From Marinobacter sediminicola (GTDB lineage: Bacteria; Pseudomonadota; Gammaproteobacteria; Pseudomonadales; Oleiphilaceae): a stretch of DNA of 64,000 bases. A program made the translations under genes and the position numbers. This document shows positions 1 to 7,955 of the stretch, piece after piece; within the stretch, counting starts at the first letter, position 1; every line of letters starts with the position of its first letter. The notes beneath the pieces are model-generated. The model saw only the letters and a program-made list of their open reading frames with translations. It did not search any database and had not been told where the DNA came from. The stretch lies in assembly GCF_031157525.1 (NCBI RefSeq), contig NZ_JAVIXR010000006.1, positions 124,001 to 188,000 of the forward strand, given 5' to 3'.

Positions 1-212
1 GCCGCGCGAATAGCCCAAGCTTCTTCAATACAGGCAACGGCGAACTTGGGCGCAATATCCGCCAGTGCCGATGCAACCCGGGCAATACCATGGCCGTAGC
101 CATCAGCCTTCACAACGGCCATGACTTTGGCGCCACCTGAACGCTCGCAAGCTGCGAGGTAGTTAGTGCGCAAAGCTTCAAGATCAATGCGGGCGACGGT
201 ACTGCGCGGCAT
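1..212 (-). CDS. alr: Alanine racemase, N-terminal part (cut by window edge)
   Basis: This is the first 70 or so codons of alanine racemase, a cytosolic PLP enzyme that converts L-alanine to D-alanine for peptidoglycan. The visible N-terminus reads [18 protein letters not shown] and carries the PLP-lysine motif [10 protein letters not shown] with the lysine at residue 35, which is where the family has it. The ATG overlaps the dnaB stop codon by one base (TAATG), so it is translationally coupled to dnaB as the last visible gene of the rpsF-rplI-dnaB operon. The rest of the gene lies outside the window, so completeness cannot be judged. Confidence 0.93.
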   Translation of the reverse strand, partial: MPRSTVARIDLEALRTNYLAACERSGGAKVMAVVKADGYGHGIARVASALADIAPKFAVACIEEAWAIRA

Positions 213-1618
213 TAGTATTCTCCACCATAATCCCCGTAGTCACCGCTAGCGAGGTCTTCAAATTTTGTATATTTACCAATGAAGGCGAGGCGTATGGTGC
301 CAATAGGACCATTACGCTGCTTACCGATGATAATCTCGGCAACGCCCTTATCTGGCGTATCTTCGTTGTACACTTCATCACGATAAACAAACATGATGAC
401 GTCTGCGTCTTGCTCAATCGCACCAGACTCTCGCAAGTCAGAGTTAATCGGGCGTTTGTTGGGGCGCTGCTCAAGGCTCCGGTTAAGCTGCGAAAGCGCC
501 ACCACTGGGCAGCTAAGTTCTTTTGCTATGCCTTTCAGAGACCGGGAAATCTCCGAGATCTCCGCGGTCCGGCCTTCAGTATTGCCTGGCACCCGCATCA
601 ACTGCAGGTAGTCGACCATGATCAAGCCGATTTTGCCCCCGTTCTCACGGGCAATCCGGCGTGCGCGAGAGCGCAGATCAGTGGGGCTAAGGCCCGGTGT
701 ATCATCAATATACAAAGGCTTGTCTTTAAGCAGGCTGACAGCAGAGGTAAGCCTTGGCCAATCGTCCTCTTCAAGCTTTCCGCCACGAACCTTGCTTTGG
801 TCAATGCGACCCAGAGACGACAGCATACGCATGGCCAGTGCATCTGCCGGCATCTCCATACTGAATACCAAAACCGGTGTGCCCGTGCTGATCAGGGCAT
901 TCTCGACAATATTCATGGCGAAGGTGGTCTTACCCATCGAGGGTCGTCCAGCCACGATGATGAGATCGGCAGGCTGCATACCAGATGTTTGCTCATCCAG
1001 GTCTCTGAACCCTGTCGTCAAACCGGTAGTCTGTTCGCCAGATTCGAACAATTCTTCAATACGGCTCAGGGCTTTGGTCAGAATCGGATTAATCGACTGA
1101 GGACCCGAGCCTTCTTTAACCCTGGACTCAGCAATTTTGAATACATTACGCTCCGCCTCATCCAGAATCTCGCTGCTGTTGCGCCCTTGAGGATTAAACG
1201 CCGAATCGGTGATCGTGCCTGAAACTTCCACGAGCTGCCGGAGGATTGAGCGCTCTCGGACGATCTCGGCATAGGCTCGAATATTGGCAGCACCGGGCGT
1301 TTTCTCGGCCAGCTCCGCCAGATAAGAAAGCCCACCGGCATCTTCAATATCGCCCGCACGCTCCAGAAACTCAGCCAGAGTAACAACATCCAGCGGCTCA
1401 TTTTCGCTAGCCAAGCGCTCCACCGCACCAAAGATCAGCCGGTGATCCTGGCGATAAAAATCGGCAGCGGAGATTATCTCGGTAATCTCATCAAATCGCC
1501 GGTTGTCCAGCATAAGACCACCCAGCACTGCCTGTTCCGCTTCTGCGGAATGAGGTGGCACCTTGATGCGGCTGGTTTCGGTATCGATAATTGCGGGTTT
1601 CAGATTAGGCTTCGCCAT
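212..1618 (-). CDS. dnaB: Replicative DNA helicase DnaB
   Basis: This 468-residue protein is the hexameric 5'-3' replicative helicase that unwinds DNA at the fork and recruits primase. An N-terminal helical domain (about residues 20-120) begins with [14 protein letters not shown]. It is followed by a linker and a RecA-like ATPase domain with Walker [14 protein letters not shown], Walker B-like IMVDYLQLM, and the [10 protein letters not shown] and [11 protein letters not shown] motifs. Length fits the family. I chose the ATG at 1618 because GAAG sits 8 bases upstream; an in-frame GTG lies two codons earlier. It follows rplI with a 230-base gap that holds a hairpin and overlaps alr by one base. 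The likely loader, DciA, is encoded at 60.5 kb. Confidence 0.97.
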   Translation of the reverse strand: MAKPNLKPAIIDTETSRIKVPPHSAEAEQAVLGGLMLDNRRFDEITEIISAADFYRQDHRLIFGAVERLASENEPLDVVTLAEFLERAGDIEDAGGLSYLAELAEKTPGAANIRAYAEIVRERSILRQLVEVSGTITDSAFNPQGRNSSEILDEAERNVFKIAESRVKEGSGPQSINPILTKALSRIEELFESGEQTTGLTTGFRDLDEQTSGMQPADLIIVAGRPSMGKTTFAMNIVENALISTGTPVLVFSMEMPADALAMRMLSSLGRIDQSKVRGGKLEEDDWPRLTSAVSLLKDKPLYIDDTPGLSPTDLRSRARRIARENGGKIGLIMVDYLQLMRVPGNTEGRTAEISEISRSLKGIAKELSCPVVALSQLNRSLEQRPNKRPINSDLRESGAIEQDADVIMFVYRDEVYNEDTPDKGVAEIIIGKQRNGPIGTIRLAFIGKYTKFEDLASGDYGDYGGEY

Positions 1619-1713
1619 GAACACATCTTCAGTTGAACATCACAGCCACGACAGTGTACGCGGAAGGTCGCAGCAATGGAGGGGGTTACCGGAGTTAACA
1701 GCATACCAGAAAG

Positions 1714-1754
1714 CAACAGGCCCGAAAGCCGTATTAAACGGTTCGGGCCTGTTG
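1714..1754 (-). terminator. Hairpin between rplI and dnaB (weak terminator or attenuator)
   Basis: A perfect 13-base inverted repeat, CAACAGGCCCGAA (1714-1726) and its complement (1742-1754), encloses a 15-base loop that has its own CCG/CGG pairs. It lies about 95 bases after the rplI stop and about 95 before the dnaB start on the transcribed strand. No run of T follows, so it is a weak intrinsic terminator at best. It could separate ribosomal protein and helicase expression, or act as an mRNA 3' end or processing site. Confidence 0.35.
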
Positions 1755-1849
1755 GGTTGGCCGGGCGAAAACTCAGAAGAACTCTCTACCAGCCACCAGC
1801 GTGTTACCGAAGCCGGGATAAGCCCGGCACTGCTTCCGAAGAAGACAGC

Positions 1850-2296
1850 TTACTCGGCAACAACCGCCAGTTTAACAGTCACTTCAACATCAGAGTGCAA
1901 GTGAAGCTCGATCTCATACTCGCCTGTTGACCGCAGCGGGCCTTCTGGCAAGCGAACTTCGCTCTTCTCTACTTCAGTACCTGCAGCAGTGATTACGTCA
2001 GCAATATCACGCACACCGATGGAGCCAAACAATTTGCCTTCATCGCCTGCTTTGGAGGTAACTGTGAAGGATGCACCTTCCAGAGCCTCAGCGCGGGCCT
2101 GAGCTGTTGCCAGCTTCTCGGCTGCTGCTTTCTCAAGCTCGGCACGACACTCTTCGAACGCCTTCAGGTTTGCTTCGGTGGCAGGCGCAGCCTTGCCGTA
2201 CGGAAGCAGATAATTACGGCCGTAACCGGACTTAACTTTTACCTTGTCGCCCAGGGTGCCAAGGTTTGCAACTTTCTCGAGCAGAATAACTTCCAT
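1850..2296 (-). CDS. rplI: 50S ribosomal protein L9
   Basis: This 148-residue protein is bL9, which binds 23S rRNA near the L1 stalk and helps keep reading frame. The N-terminal domain is clear ([30 protein letters not shown]), followed by the long connecting helix rich in Glu, Ala and Lys and the C-terminal domain. Length matches the usual 147-150. It follows the membrane protein gene by 20 bases in the rpsF operon and precedes dnaB, as in other gammaproteobacteria. Confidence 0.98.
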   Translation of the reverse strand: MEVILLEKVANLGTLGDKVKVKSGYGRNYLLPYGKAAPATEANLKAFEECRAELEKAAAEKLATAQARAEALEGASFTVTSKAGDEGKLFGSIGVRDIADVITAAGTEVEKSEVRLPEGPLRSTGEYEIELHLHSDVEVTVKLAVVAE

Positions 2297-2316
2297 CTCG
2301 TTAACCTCTTCGTGCT

Positions 2317-3183
2317 TTATTCAGCCGGCCCGGCAGGCTTTATTCGCCTCCGGATATCCAGCCAGCTATCCACAAAAGCCAGAACCACTAACAGAATCAT
2401 CAGGCTTGGGCCCAGAAGCACCAGTGCAACGTAAAACATTGCAAGCCACTGGCCACTCAGATTTTTACGACCAACAATGCCATGAATCAGTGCCAGGCCC
2501 GCCAAAAACATCGGCGTTCCGGCTATCCAGACCAGCAACATAGCATTCAACCCGAGAAACGGGCCAACAACCATGGTGGCGATAAGAACCACTGCAACGG
2601 CGGGTGACAGCTTGAGATCATGGAATTCCTTGCGGAATCCGCCGGGATTATACAACCCCGACTGCCACGATCTTGCCAACATTGTCATGCCCACGCCGAT
2701 TGCCAGATAACTACCGGCCATACTGGCGTTCATGGTGTCCCGTATAACCGTCTCGAGATCGTTCCCAAGCGCACGGGCCACTTCAGCATTGTACTGTTCG
2801 TAAAAACTGACCCCGGTGCGAACGAGTTCGTCCATCAAACCGGGATACACCATGGGCAAGATAAGCCCCATGACGATCGCCAGAAAGCTCCCTCCGAGAA
2901 GGGCTCTTTCCCAGGACAGCGTTGTTCTCAGCATGGATGCCATCAGCATCACCTGCAGCAGCACCGCCAGAGCTGTAGGATCGCCCCCGAACACACTCCA
3001 ACCAAGAGCCGGAAGTAGTGCCCAAAGGCCAATATTAAGCCCCTGACTGATGCCAAGCCTGAGAATAACCAGGCCAACAACCGCTGCGCCAATCCAGAAC
3101 AGCAAAGGCACCGCAGTTGTTACTGCTGCTACCCCGCTGGCCTGCAGGGGACCGCGCATTACAAATTGTGCCAGTGCACGCAT
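2317..3183 (-). CDS. Integral membrane protein of the rpsR-rplI interval (DUF2232/YybS-like)
   Basis: This is a 288-residue hydrophobic protein with roughly eight predicted membrane segments (for example [20 protein letters not shown] and the C-terminal [19 protein letters not shown]) and a basic C-terminal tail. It sits between rpsR and rplI, the same place where Pseudomonas-type genomes carry a membrane protein of unknown function; enteric bacteria instead have priB in this operon. No catalytic motif is visible. Assignment to the DUF2232/YybS group rests on length, topology and position rather than a profile match. Its function is unknown; co-transcription with ribosomal protein genes suggests growth-linked expression. 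Confidence 0.8.
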   Translation of the reverse strand: MRALAQFVMRGPLQASGVAAVTTAVPLLFWIGAAVVGLVILRLGISQGLNIGLWALLPALGWSVFGGDPTALAVLLQVMLMASMLRTTLSWERALLGGSFLAIVMGLILPMVYPGLMDELVRTGVSFYEQYNAEVARALGNDLETVIRDTMNASMAGSYLAIGVGMTMLARSWQSGLYNPGGFRKEFHDLKLSPAVAVVLIATMVVGPFLGLNAMLLVWIAGTPMFLAGLALIHGIVGRKNLSGQWLAMFYVALVLLGPSLMILLVVLAFVDSWLDIRRRIKPAGPAE

Positions 3184-3209
3184 GGTCCCAAGTCCTGTCT
3201 TTCTGTTAC

Positions 3210-3440
3210 TTAGTTATCGTGGCTATCCGAGTACGGCAGCAGTGCCAGGTAGCGGGCGCGCTTGATCGCGGTAGCCAGCTGACGCTGATAACGTGCTTTT
3301 GTGCCTGTAATACGGCTAGGCACGATTTTGCCGGTTTCTGTGACATAACCTTTCAAGGTGTCCAGATCTTTATAATCGATCTCTTTAACACCTTCTGCCG
3401 TGAAGCGGCAGAATTTACGACGTCTGAAAAAACGAGCCAT
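3210..3440 (-). CDS. rpsR: 30S ribosomal protein S18
   Basis: This 76-residue protein is bS18 of the small subunit platform, where it pairs with S6. The sequence begins [13 protein letters not shown] and contains the conserved [18 protein letters not shown] segment. I used the ATG at 3440 because it gives the canonical S18 N-terminus; an upstream in-frame start would add MRRYV. It follows rpsF by 25 bases. The final residues (PYSDSHDN) are typical of gammaproteobacterial S18. Confidence 0.98.
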   Translation of the reverse strand: MARFFRRRKFCRFTAEGVKEIDYKDLDTLKGYVTETGKIVPSRITGTKARYQRQLATAIKRARYLALLPYSDSHDN

Positions 3441-3465
3441 AACGTATCTCCTCAACTCCGGTTAA

Positions 3466-3909
3466 TTACTCTTCTTCGTCCTGGGAATCCGCTGACTGCT
3501 TTTCGTCTTGGCGCTCGCCTTGACGGTCATCAGAAGATTCAGCCGAACGACGCGGACGATCATCTCCGCCGGAACGACGGTCCTCACGGGACTCAGCGGC
3601 TTTCATCGGAGACATATCGGTAACAGCTTCATCGCGACGCAGAATCAAGTCACGGATGATGGCATCGTTAAACCGGAAGTTGTGAGTCAGCTCGTCCATT
3701 GCAGCCTGTGAACATTCAACGTTCATCAGCACATAGTGAGCCTTGTGAATCTTGTTGATCGGGTATGCCATATGACGACGGCCCCAATCTTCCAAACGAT
3801 CTACCTTGCCGCCATCTTCAGTGATGAGGCTGGTATAACGCTCGATCATCGCGGGCACCTGCTCGCTCTGATCCGGGTGTACCATAAATACGATTTCGTA
3901 GTGACGCAT
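3466..3909 (-). CDS. rpsF: 30S ribosomal protein S6
   Basis: This 147-residue protein is bS6, partner of S18 on the 30S platform. The ferredoxin-like core is obvious ([19 protein letters not shown], then [20 protein letters not shown] and the [18 protein letters not shown] segment). After about residue 105 comes a charged tail rich in Arg, Asp, Ser and Glu that ends QDEEE, consistent with the C-terminal Glu extension modified by RimK in related bacteria (the RimK link is known from E. coli and inferred here). It is the first gene of the operon, with a promoter-like sequence and a structured leader upstream at 3977-4134. Confidence 0.98.
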   Translation of the reverse strand: MRHYEIVFMVHPDQSEQVPAMIERYTSLITEDGGKVDRLEDWGRRHMAYPINKIHKAHYVLMNVECSQAAMDELTHNFRFNDAIIRDLILRRDEAVTDMSPMKAAESREDRRSGGDDRPRRSAESSDDRQGERQDEKQSADSQDEEE

Positions 3910-3976
3910 GAGTTCTCCCTACGGTTTAAACAGCTTTCTCTAATTCACGGACTGGCCGGGAAGCATGAAAGCAAGG

Positions 3977-4002
3977 AGGTGACAGCCTAAGCTGCCGGTT
4001 TT
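3977..4002 (-). promoter_or_regulatory. Candidate S6:S18 leader hairpin before rpsF
   Basis: In the rpsF 5' leader the minus strand reads ACCGGCAGC-UUAG-GCUGUCACC: a six-pair stem (3981-3996, one G-U) flanked by CC(G) and ACC. Leaders of rpsF in many bacteria bind the S6:S18 complex through a hairpin with a conserved CCG, giving feedback control. The fit here is suggestive only; I cannot test it against the covariance model. Confidence 0.35.
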
Positions 4003-4105
4003 GTGCTTTATTAATAAGGCCTTACAAAAAACCTTAATCAAAAGCGAAGTGTTGTACACCTGATTAGAAGCAATACAAACCTCCCCCTAAAAAAAGGGGT
4101 CACGT

Positions 4106-4134
4106 ATTCTAGGCGTACAGGAGCTTCTGTGCAA
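4106..4134 (-). promoter_or_regulatory. Putative sigma-70 promoter of the rpsF operon
   Basis: On the minus strand a TTGCAC -35 (4129-4134) and a TAGAAT -10 (4106-4111) are separated by 17 bases. Transcription would start near 4099 and run through a CCCC/GGGG mini-hairpin and the leader stem before rpsF. It lies directly after the rlmB stop codon (4138). The -35 matches the consensus in only its first three bases. Confidence 0.5.
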
Positions 4135-4137
4135 GGG

Positions 4138-4875
4138 CTAACCAATGCGTTGACGCAAAGCCTCATACAGGCAAACGCCAGTAGCGACAGAAACGTTGAG
4201 ACTATCCACATGGCCAAGCATGGGTATGTGGATAAGTTGATCGCAGTGCTCACGGGTAAGGCGGCGCATACCCTTGCCTTCCGCCCCCATCACCAGCGCA
4301 ACCGGGCCTTTAAAGTCAGCCTGATACAGAGTCGTCTTCGCCTCACCGGCCGTGCCGATCAACCAAACACCCTGATCCTGCAGAGTGCGCAGAAAGCGAG
4401 CCAGATTCGTCACGCGCACGAATGGCACCGTCTCGGCCGCACCACAAGCAACTTTACGGGCCACTGGAGTAAGCGAAGCGGATTTATCCTTAGGAACGAT
4501 AACCGCCTGCACACCCACCGCATCACAGGTGCGCATACACGCACCCAGATTATGGGGATCGGTTACACCATCCAGCACTAACAGAAACGGAGGCTTGTCG
4601 CTTGCCGCAAGCTGGGCCAGAAGGTCGTCTTCTGTCCACTCACGGCTTTCACTGACTGCCGCAACAACACCCTGGTGAACCCCGCCAACGCGCTCATCCA
4701 ACTCACGGCGATGGACAACACCCCACTTCACCCCTAACTCATCAAGGGCATCTGTGATGGACTTTACTCGCTTGTCCTGCCGGCCAGTCTGAATCCAAAC
4801 ACGCTGCAACCTTTCAGGCTCGCGCTTGAGGACTGCCTCAACCGCATGCCAACCGAATACAAATTCCTGGGACAC
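4138..4875 (-). CDS. rlmB: 23S rRNA (guanosine-2251-2'-O)-methyltransferase RlmB
   Basis: This 245-residue SpoU-family (SPOUT) enzyme methylates the ribose of G2251 in the 23S rRNA peptidyl-transferase P loop using S-adenosylmethionine. An N-terminal substrate-binding domain starts FVFGWHAVEAVLKREPERL. The knotted C-terminal domain carries the three family motifs: LDGVTDPHNLGACMRTCDA, VALVMGAEGKGMRRL, and IPMLGHVDSLNVSVATG. Length is that of E. coli RlmB. It follows rnr by 15 bases on the same strand, the gene pair found in E. coli and Pseudomonas. Confidence 0.96.
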   Translation of the reverse strand: MSQEFVFGWHAVEAVLKREPERLQRVWIQTGRQDKRVKSITDALDELGVKWGVVHRRELDERVGGVHQGVVAAVSESREWTEDDLLAQLAASDKPPFLLVLDGVTDPHNLGACMRTCDAVGVQAVIVPKDKSASLTPVARKVACGAAETVPFVRVTNLARFLRTLQDQGVWLIGTAGEAKTTLYQADFKGPVALVMGAEGKGMRRLTREHCDQLIHIPMLGHVDSLNVSVATGVCLYEALRQRIG

Positions 4876-4890
4876 TGGTTTGGATTCCTG

Positions 4891-7413
4891 TTATTTGCTT
4901 GTCTTACGGGGTTTGCGCGGCTTACTCACACCATCTGGCTTGGCCGCACCCTTCTTGGGCTTTTTGCCAGCATCACGGGCAGCTTCCGCAACCAGTTGCG
5001 CTTTTGCAGTCGCAGGCTTGCTGCCACGCCCGGATTTACCAGTGCTTCCACTCTTACCGGATTTTGGCCCCGCAGACGCCCCGCCAAGACCACGGCCTTT
5101 GTCGCCGCGCTTTCCGTCCTTGCCACGGGCATCCCGCTTGGCAACCCCCAACCCGTCCCGATCTGCTTGCCGCCGTTTCGGCTCACTGACCAACTCCAGG
5201 TCGATCTTTCGATCTTCCATGCCAACCCGCATTACACGTACACGCAACTCGTCGCCCAGGCGGAAGCTGATGGCCGTGCGCTCGCCAATCAAGCGATGCT
5301 TGGCAGCATCGTGATGAAAATAGTCGCCACTCAAGGTGGACACATGCACAAGACCTTCGATATACACATCCGCGAGCTGAACAAAGAAACCAAAGGGCAC
5401 AACAGCGGCAATCACACCGTCAAACTCTTCACCCACATGATCACTCAGAAACTCACACTTGAGCCAAGCCATAACATCGCGGGTCGCATCATCTGCGCGT
5501 CGCTCAGTCATCGACACATGCTCACCCAGCTGCTCCATCTTGGCGTAATCGTAGGGATACTCTACCAGTGTTGCATCGTGTACAGCTGGAGACACCACAT
5601 CCTTGGATACTTCAGGATTATGAATCCGTGATTTGATAGCGCGGTGCACGATCAGGTCAGGGTAGCGGCGAATTGGAGAGGTAAAGTGAGCGTAACTTGG
5701 GAAGCCCAAGCCGAAGTGACCACTTTCATCCGGGCTATAAACCGCCTGGCTCAGCGACCGCAGCATAACTGTCTGGATCACATTGGCATCTGGCCTGTCG
5801 ACAATCTGGGATAACAACTCCTGGTAATCCGCTGACGTTGGACTATCGCCACCACCCAGCTGCAGACCCAGCTCACCCAGGAACAAACGCACCGAATTAA
5901 GACGCTCTTCCGAGGGGCCATCGTGCACCCGGTAAAGGGCGGGCATTTTGTGCTTCTTGAGGAAGCGCGCCGCGGCTACGTTAGCGCACAGCATGCTCTC
6001 CTCAACAATCTTGTGCGCATCATTACGGTGCACTGGCACAATCTCTTCGATTTTGCGCTCAGCATCGAACACAATCCGGGTTTCCGTGGTTTCGAAGTCG
6101 ATAGCGCCACGCTCTGTGCGCGCTTTGCGCAGCAACTTGTACAAATCGTACAGGTTATGCAGATGTGGCAGCACGTCGGCATACTGGGCAGACAGGCGGT
6201 ATCCCGGCTCTGTATCTGGCCGCTCAAGCATGTCGCTGACCTTGTTATACGTCAGTCGGGCATGGCTGCGCATAACTGCCTGATAAAACGTATATCCACT
6301 GATGTTACCAGCGGCGCTGATGGTCATATCTGCAACCATACATAGGCGATCAACATCCGGGTTCAGGGAGCACAGGCCGTTGGACAACTTCTCCGGAAGC
6401 ATGGGCACCACGTGATCCGGGAAGTACACAGAGTTACCCCGGCGCAACGCCTCTTCGTCAAGGGGCGACCCAGTGCGCACATAGTGAGACACGTCTGCTA
6501 TCGCAACGACGAGTCGATAACCACCTCGACCTCTGGGCTCGCAATAAATCGCATCATCAAAATCCCTGGCGGTTTCATCATCGATGGTCACCAAACGCAT
6601 GTTGCGAATATCGACGCGATTCTTTTTATCCTTCTCTTCAACCTCGGCAGCAATAGAAGCAGCTTGCTCGCCTACTGCGGTGGGCCACTCATGGGGAATA
6701 TCGTAGGAGCGAATAGCCACGTCGATTTCCATCCCCGGCGCCATATGTTCACCCAAAACCTCGACTATCTTGCCGGTAGGCTGGGTACGCACGGTGGGCT
6801 GGCGCAAGATATCGACAACGACATACTGACCATGAACCGCCTCACCAACATGCTCTTTCGGCACCAACACTTCGTGATTGATGCGGGCGTTTTCCGGCAC
6901 CACATAGGCAATGCCGCTTTCATTAAAGAAACGCCCTACCGTTTGCTGTGTACGATGTTCAATTACATCAACAATAACGCCTTCACGCCGGCCACGGTCG
7001 TCGACCCTGTCTACCCGGGCGGCTACCCGATCGCCGTGAAACACTTGGCGCATTTGCCGGGCAGTAAGAAACAGATCTGACCCGCCATCATCCGGCACCA
7101 GAAAGCCGAAGCCATCTTTGTGCCCAATAACCCGACCACTTACCAAGTCGGCTTCTTCAATCGGCAGATAAGCATCACGCCGGTTGCAGATAAGCTGCCC
7201 GTCGCGGCACATGGCGATCAAACGACGCCGAAGTGCTTCGATACCTTCCGGGTCTGTTTGCCCAAGCTCTGAACACAATGTTTCGTGCGTTGCCGGAGCC
7301 CCCCGCTCTTTCAAGTGCGCAATTATGAATTCCCGGCTTTGGATCGGGTTGTCATAATTTTGGGCCTCACGACTGGCGTGTGGGTCTTTGCGTTTTTTAT
7401 TTCTGGAAACCAT
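4891..7413 (-). CDS. rnr: Ribonuclease R
   Basis: This 840-residue 3'-5' exoribonuclease degrades structured RNA and takes part in rRNA quality control and cold or stationary-phase RNA turnover. It has an N-terminal winged-helix region (about residues 20-85) and cold-shock domains (about 85-240). The RNB catalytic domain includes the Asp cluster TIDDETARDFDDAIYCE near residue 280, and an S1 domain starts EEFDGVIAAVVPFGFFVQL near residue 660. From about residue 745 the tail is very rich in Lys, Gly and Ser, as is usual for RNase R; such tails bind RNA and, in E. coli, tmRNA-SmpB. It is followed by rlmB. Confidence 0.97.
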   Translation of the reverse strand: MVSRNKKRKDPHASREAQNYDNPIQSREFIIAHLKERGAPATHETLCSELGQTDPEGIEALRRRLIAMCRDGQLICNRRDAYLPIEEADLVSGRVIGHKDGFGFLVPDDGGSDLFLTARQMRQVFHGDRVAARVDRVDDRGRREGVIVDVIEHRTQQTVGRFFNESGIAYVVPENARINHEVLVPKEHVGEAVHGQYVVVDILRQPTVRTQPTGKIVEVLGEHMAPGMEIDVAIRSYDIPHEWPTAVGEQAASIAAEVEEKDKKNRVDIRNMRLVTIDDETARDFDDAIYCEPRGRGGYRLVVAIADVSHYVRTGSPLDEEALRRGNSVYFPDHVVPMLPEKLSNGLCSLNPDVDRLCMVADMTISAAGNISGYTFYQAVMRSHARLTYNKVSDMLERPDTEPGYRLSAQYADVLPHLHNLYDLYKLLRKARTERGAIDFETTETRIVFDAERKIEEIVPVHRNDAHKIVEESMLCANVAAARFLKKHKMPALYRVHDGPSEERLNSVRLFLGELGLQLGGGDSPTSADYQELLSQIVDRPDANVIQTVMLRSLSQAVYSPDESGHFGLGFPSYAHFTSPIRRYPDLIVHRAIKSRIHNPEVSKDVVSPAVHDATLVEYPYDYAKMEQLGEHVSMTERRADDATRDVMAWLKCEFLSDHVGEEFDGVIAAVVPFGFFVQLADVYIEGLVHVSTLSGDYFHHDAAKHRLIGERTAISFRLGDELRVRVMRVGMEDRKIDLELVSEPKRRQADRDGLGVAKRDARGKDGKRGDKGRGLGGASAGPKSGKSGSTGKSGRGSKPATAKAQLVAEAARDAGKKPKKGAAKPDGVSKPRKPRKTSK

Positions 7414-7553
7414 TAAAATCCTTGCTCAATGCGGCGCCACAGCGGCGCTGTTCGTATTCATTTGCAACACAGTATACGTTGGGAGGCAGCAACTGCCTAA
7501 CAACCCACCTTTTATAGGCATAATTACCTGCCAAGCATTTACTGAAAAAATGT

Positions 7554-7582
7554 TTGACAGCTTAGGCCGGAATTACTAAAGT
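7554..7582 (+). promoter_or_regulatory. Sigma-70 promoter of tRNA-Leu
   Basis: A consensus TTGACA -35 (7554-7559), a 17-base spacer and a TAAAGT -10 (7577-7582) are followed by a GC-rich ACGCGCC stretch resembling the discriminator of stringently controlled stable-RNA promoters. The tRNA begins about 80 bases after the predicted start, leaving a processed leader. Confidence 0.7.
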
Positions 7583-7667
7583 ACGCGCCATCAGATGAGA
7601 CTGCACGTTCATCTTAGGCAGAAACGCCCAGTTTTCAACAAACTAACGGGAATTCTGCAAATCACCT

Positions 7668-7754
7668 GCCGAGGTGGTGAAATTGGTAGACACGCTAGCT
7701 TCAGGTGCTAGTGGGGGCAACCCCGTGGAGGTTCAAGTCCTCTCCTCGGCACCA
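7668..7754 (+). tRNA. leu tRNA: tRNA-Leu (anticodon CAG)
   Basis: This 87-base class II tRNA has a 7-pair acceptor stem (GCCGAGG with CCTCGGC) and a genome-encoded CCA end. The anticodon stem CTAGC/GCTAG holds loop TTCAGGT, giving anticodon CAG (codon CUG). It also has a variable arm (GGGGGCAACCCC) and the T-loop GTTCAAGTC. It stands alone rather than in a tRNA array. The accessory-looking block 7956-14798 lies directly downstream, but I found no second copy of the tRNA 3' end that would mark an attachment site. Confidence 0.97.
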
Positions 7755-7774
7755 TTTCTTTCCCCAAGAAATGG
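7752..7774 (+). terminator. Hairpin overlapping the tRNA-Leu CCA end
   Basis: CCATTTCTT (7752-7760) and AAGAAATGG (7766-7774) form a perfect 9-base inverted repeat around TCCCC, using the tRNA's own CCA as the start of the stem. No T-run follows on the plus strand. It may be a terminator-like or 3'-processing structure of the tRNA precursor. Confidence 0.3.
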
Positions 7775-7955
7775 AAATATCTGAATTAAACTCATACACC
7801 TCTTCTCTATCAAAAACAGTAACGAGCCAGATTTCTTATGGCCCGACTCTTTGTTGCGCCCGCGTTCTGAACGACATCCAACTCCTTTCCATCCACGGTT
7901 AAAGCCCTGCGCAAGCACCCCATGGAAAAAATACGAGCCATGAATGCAATGCCGG

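Noticed and set aside
410..1222. Long plus-strand ORF opposite dnaB
   Set aside because: It is a shadow of the dnaB coding strand with no plausible protein pattern.
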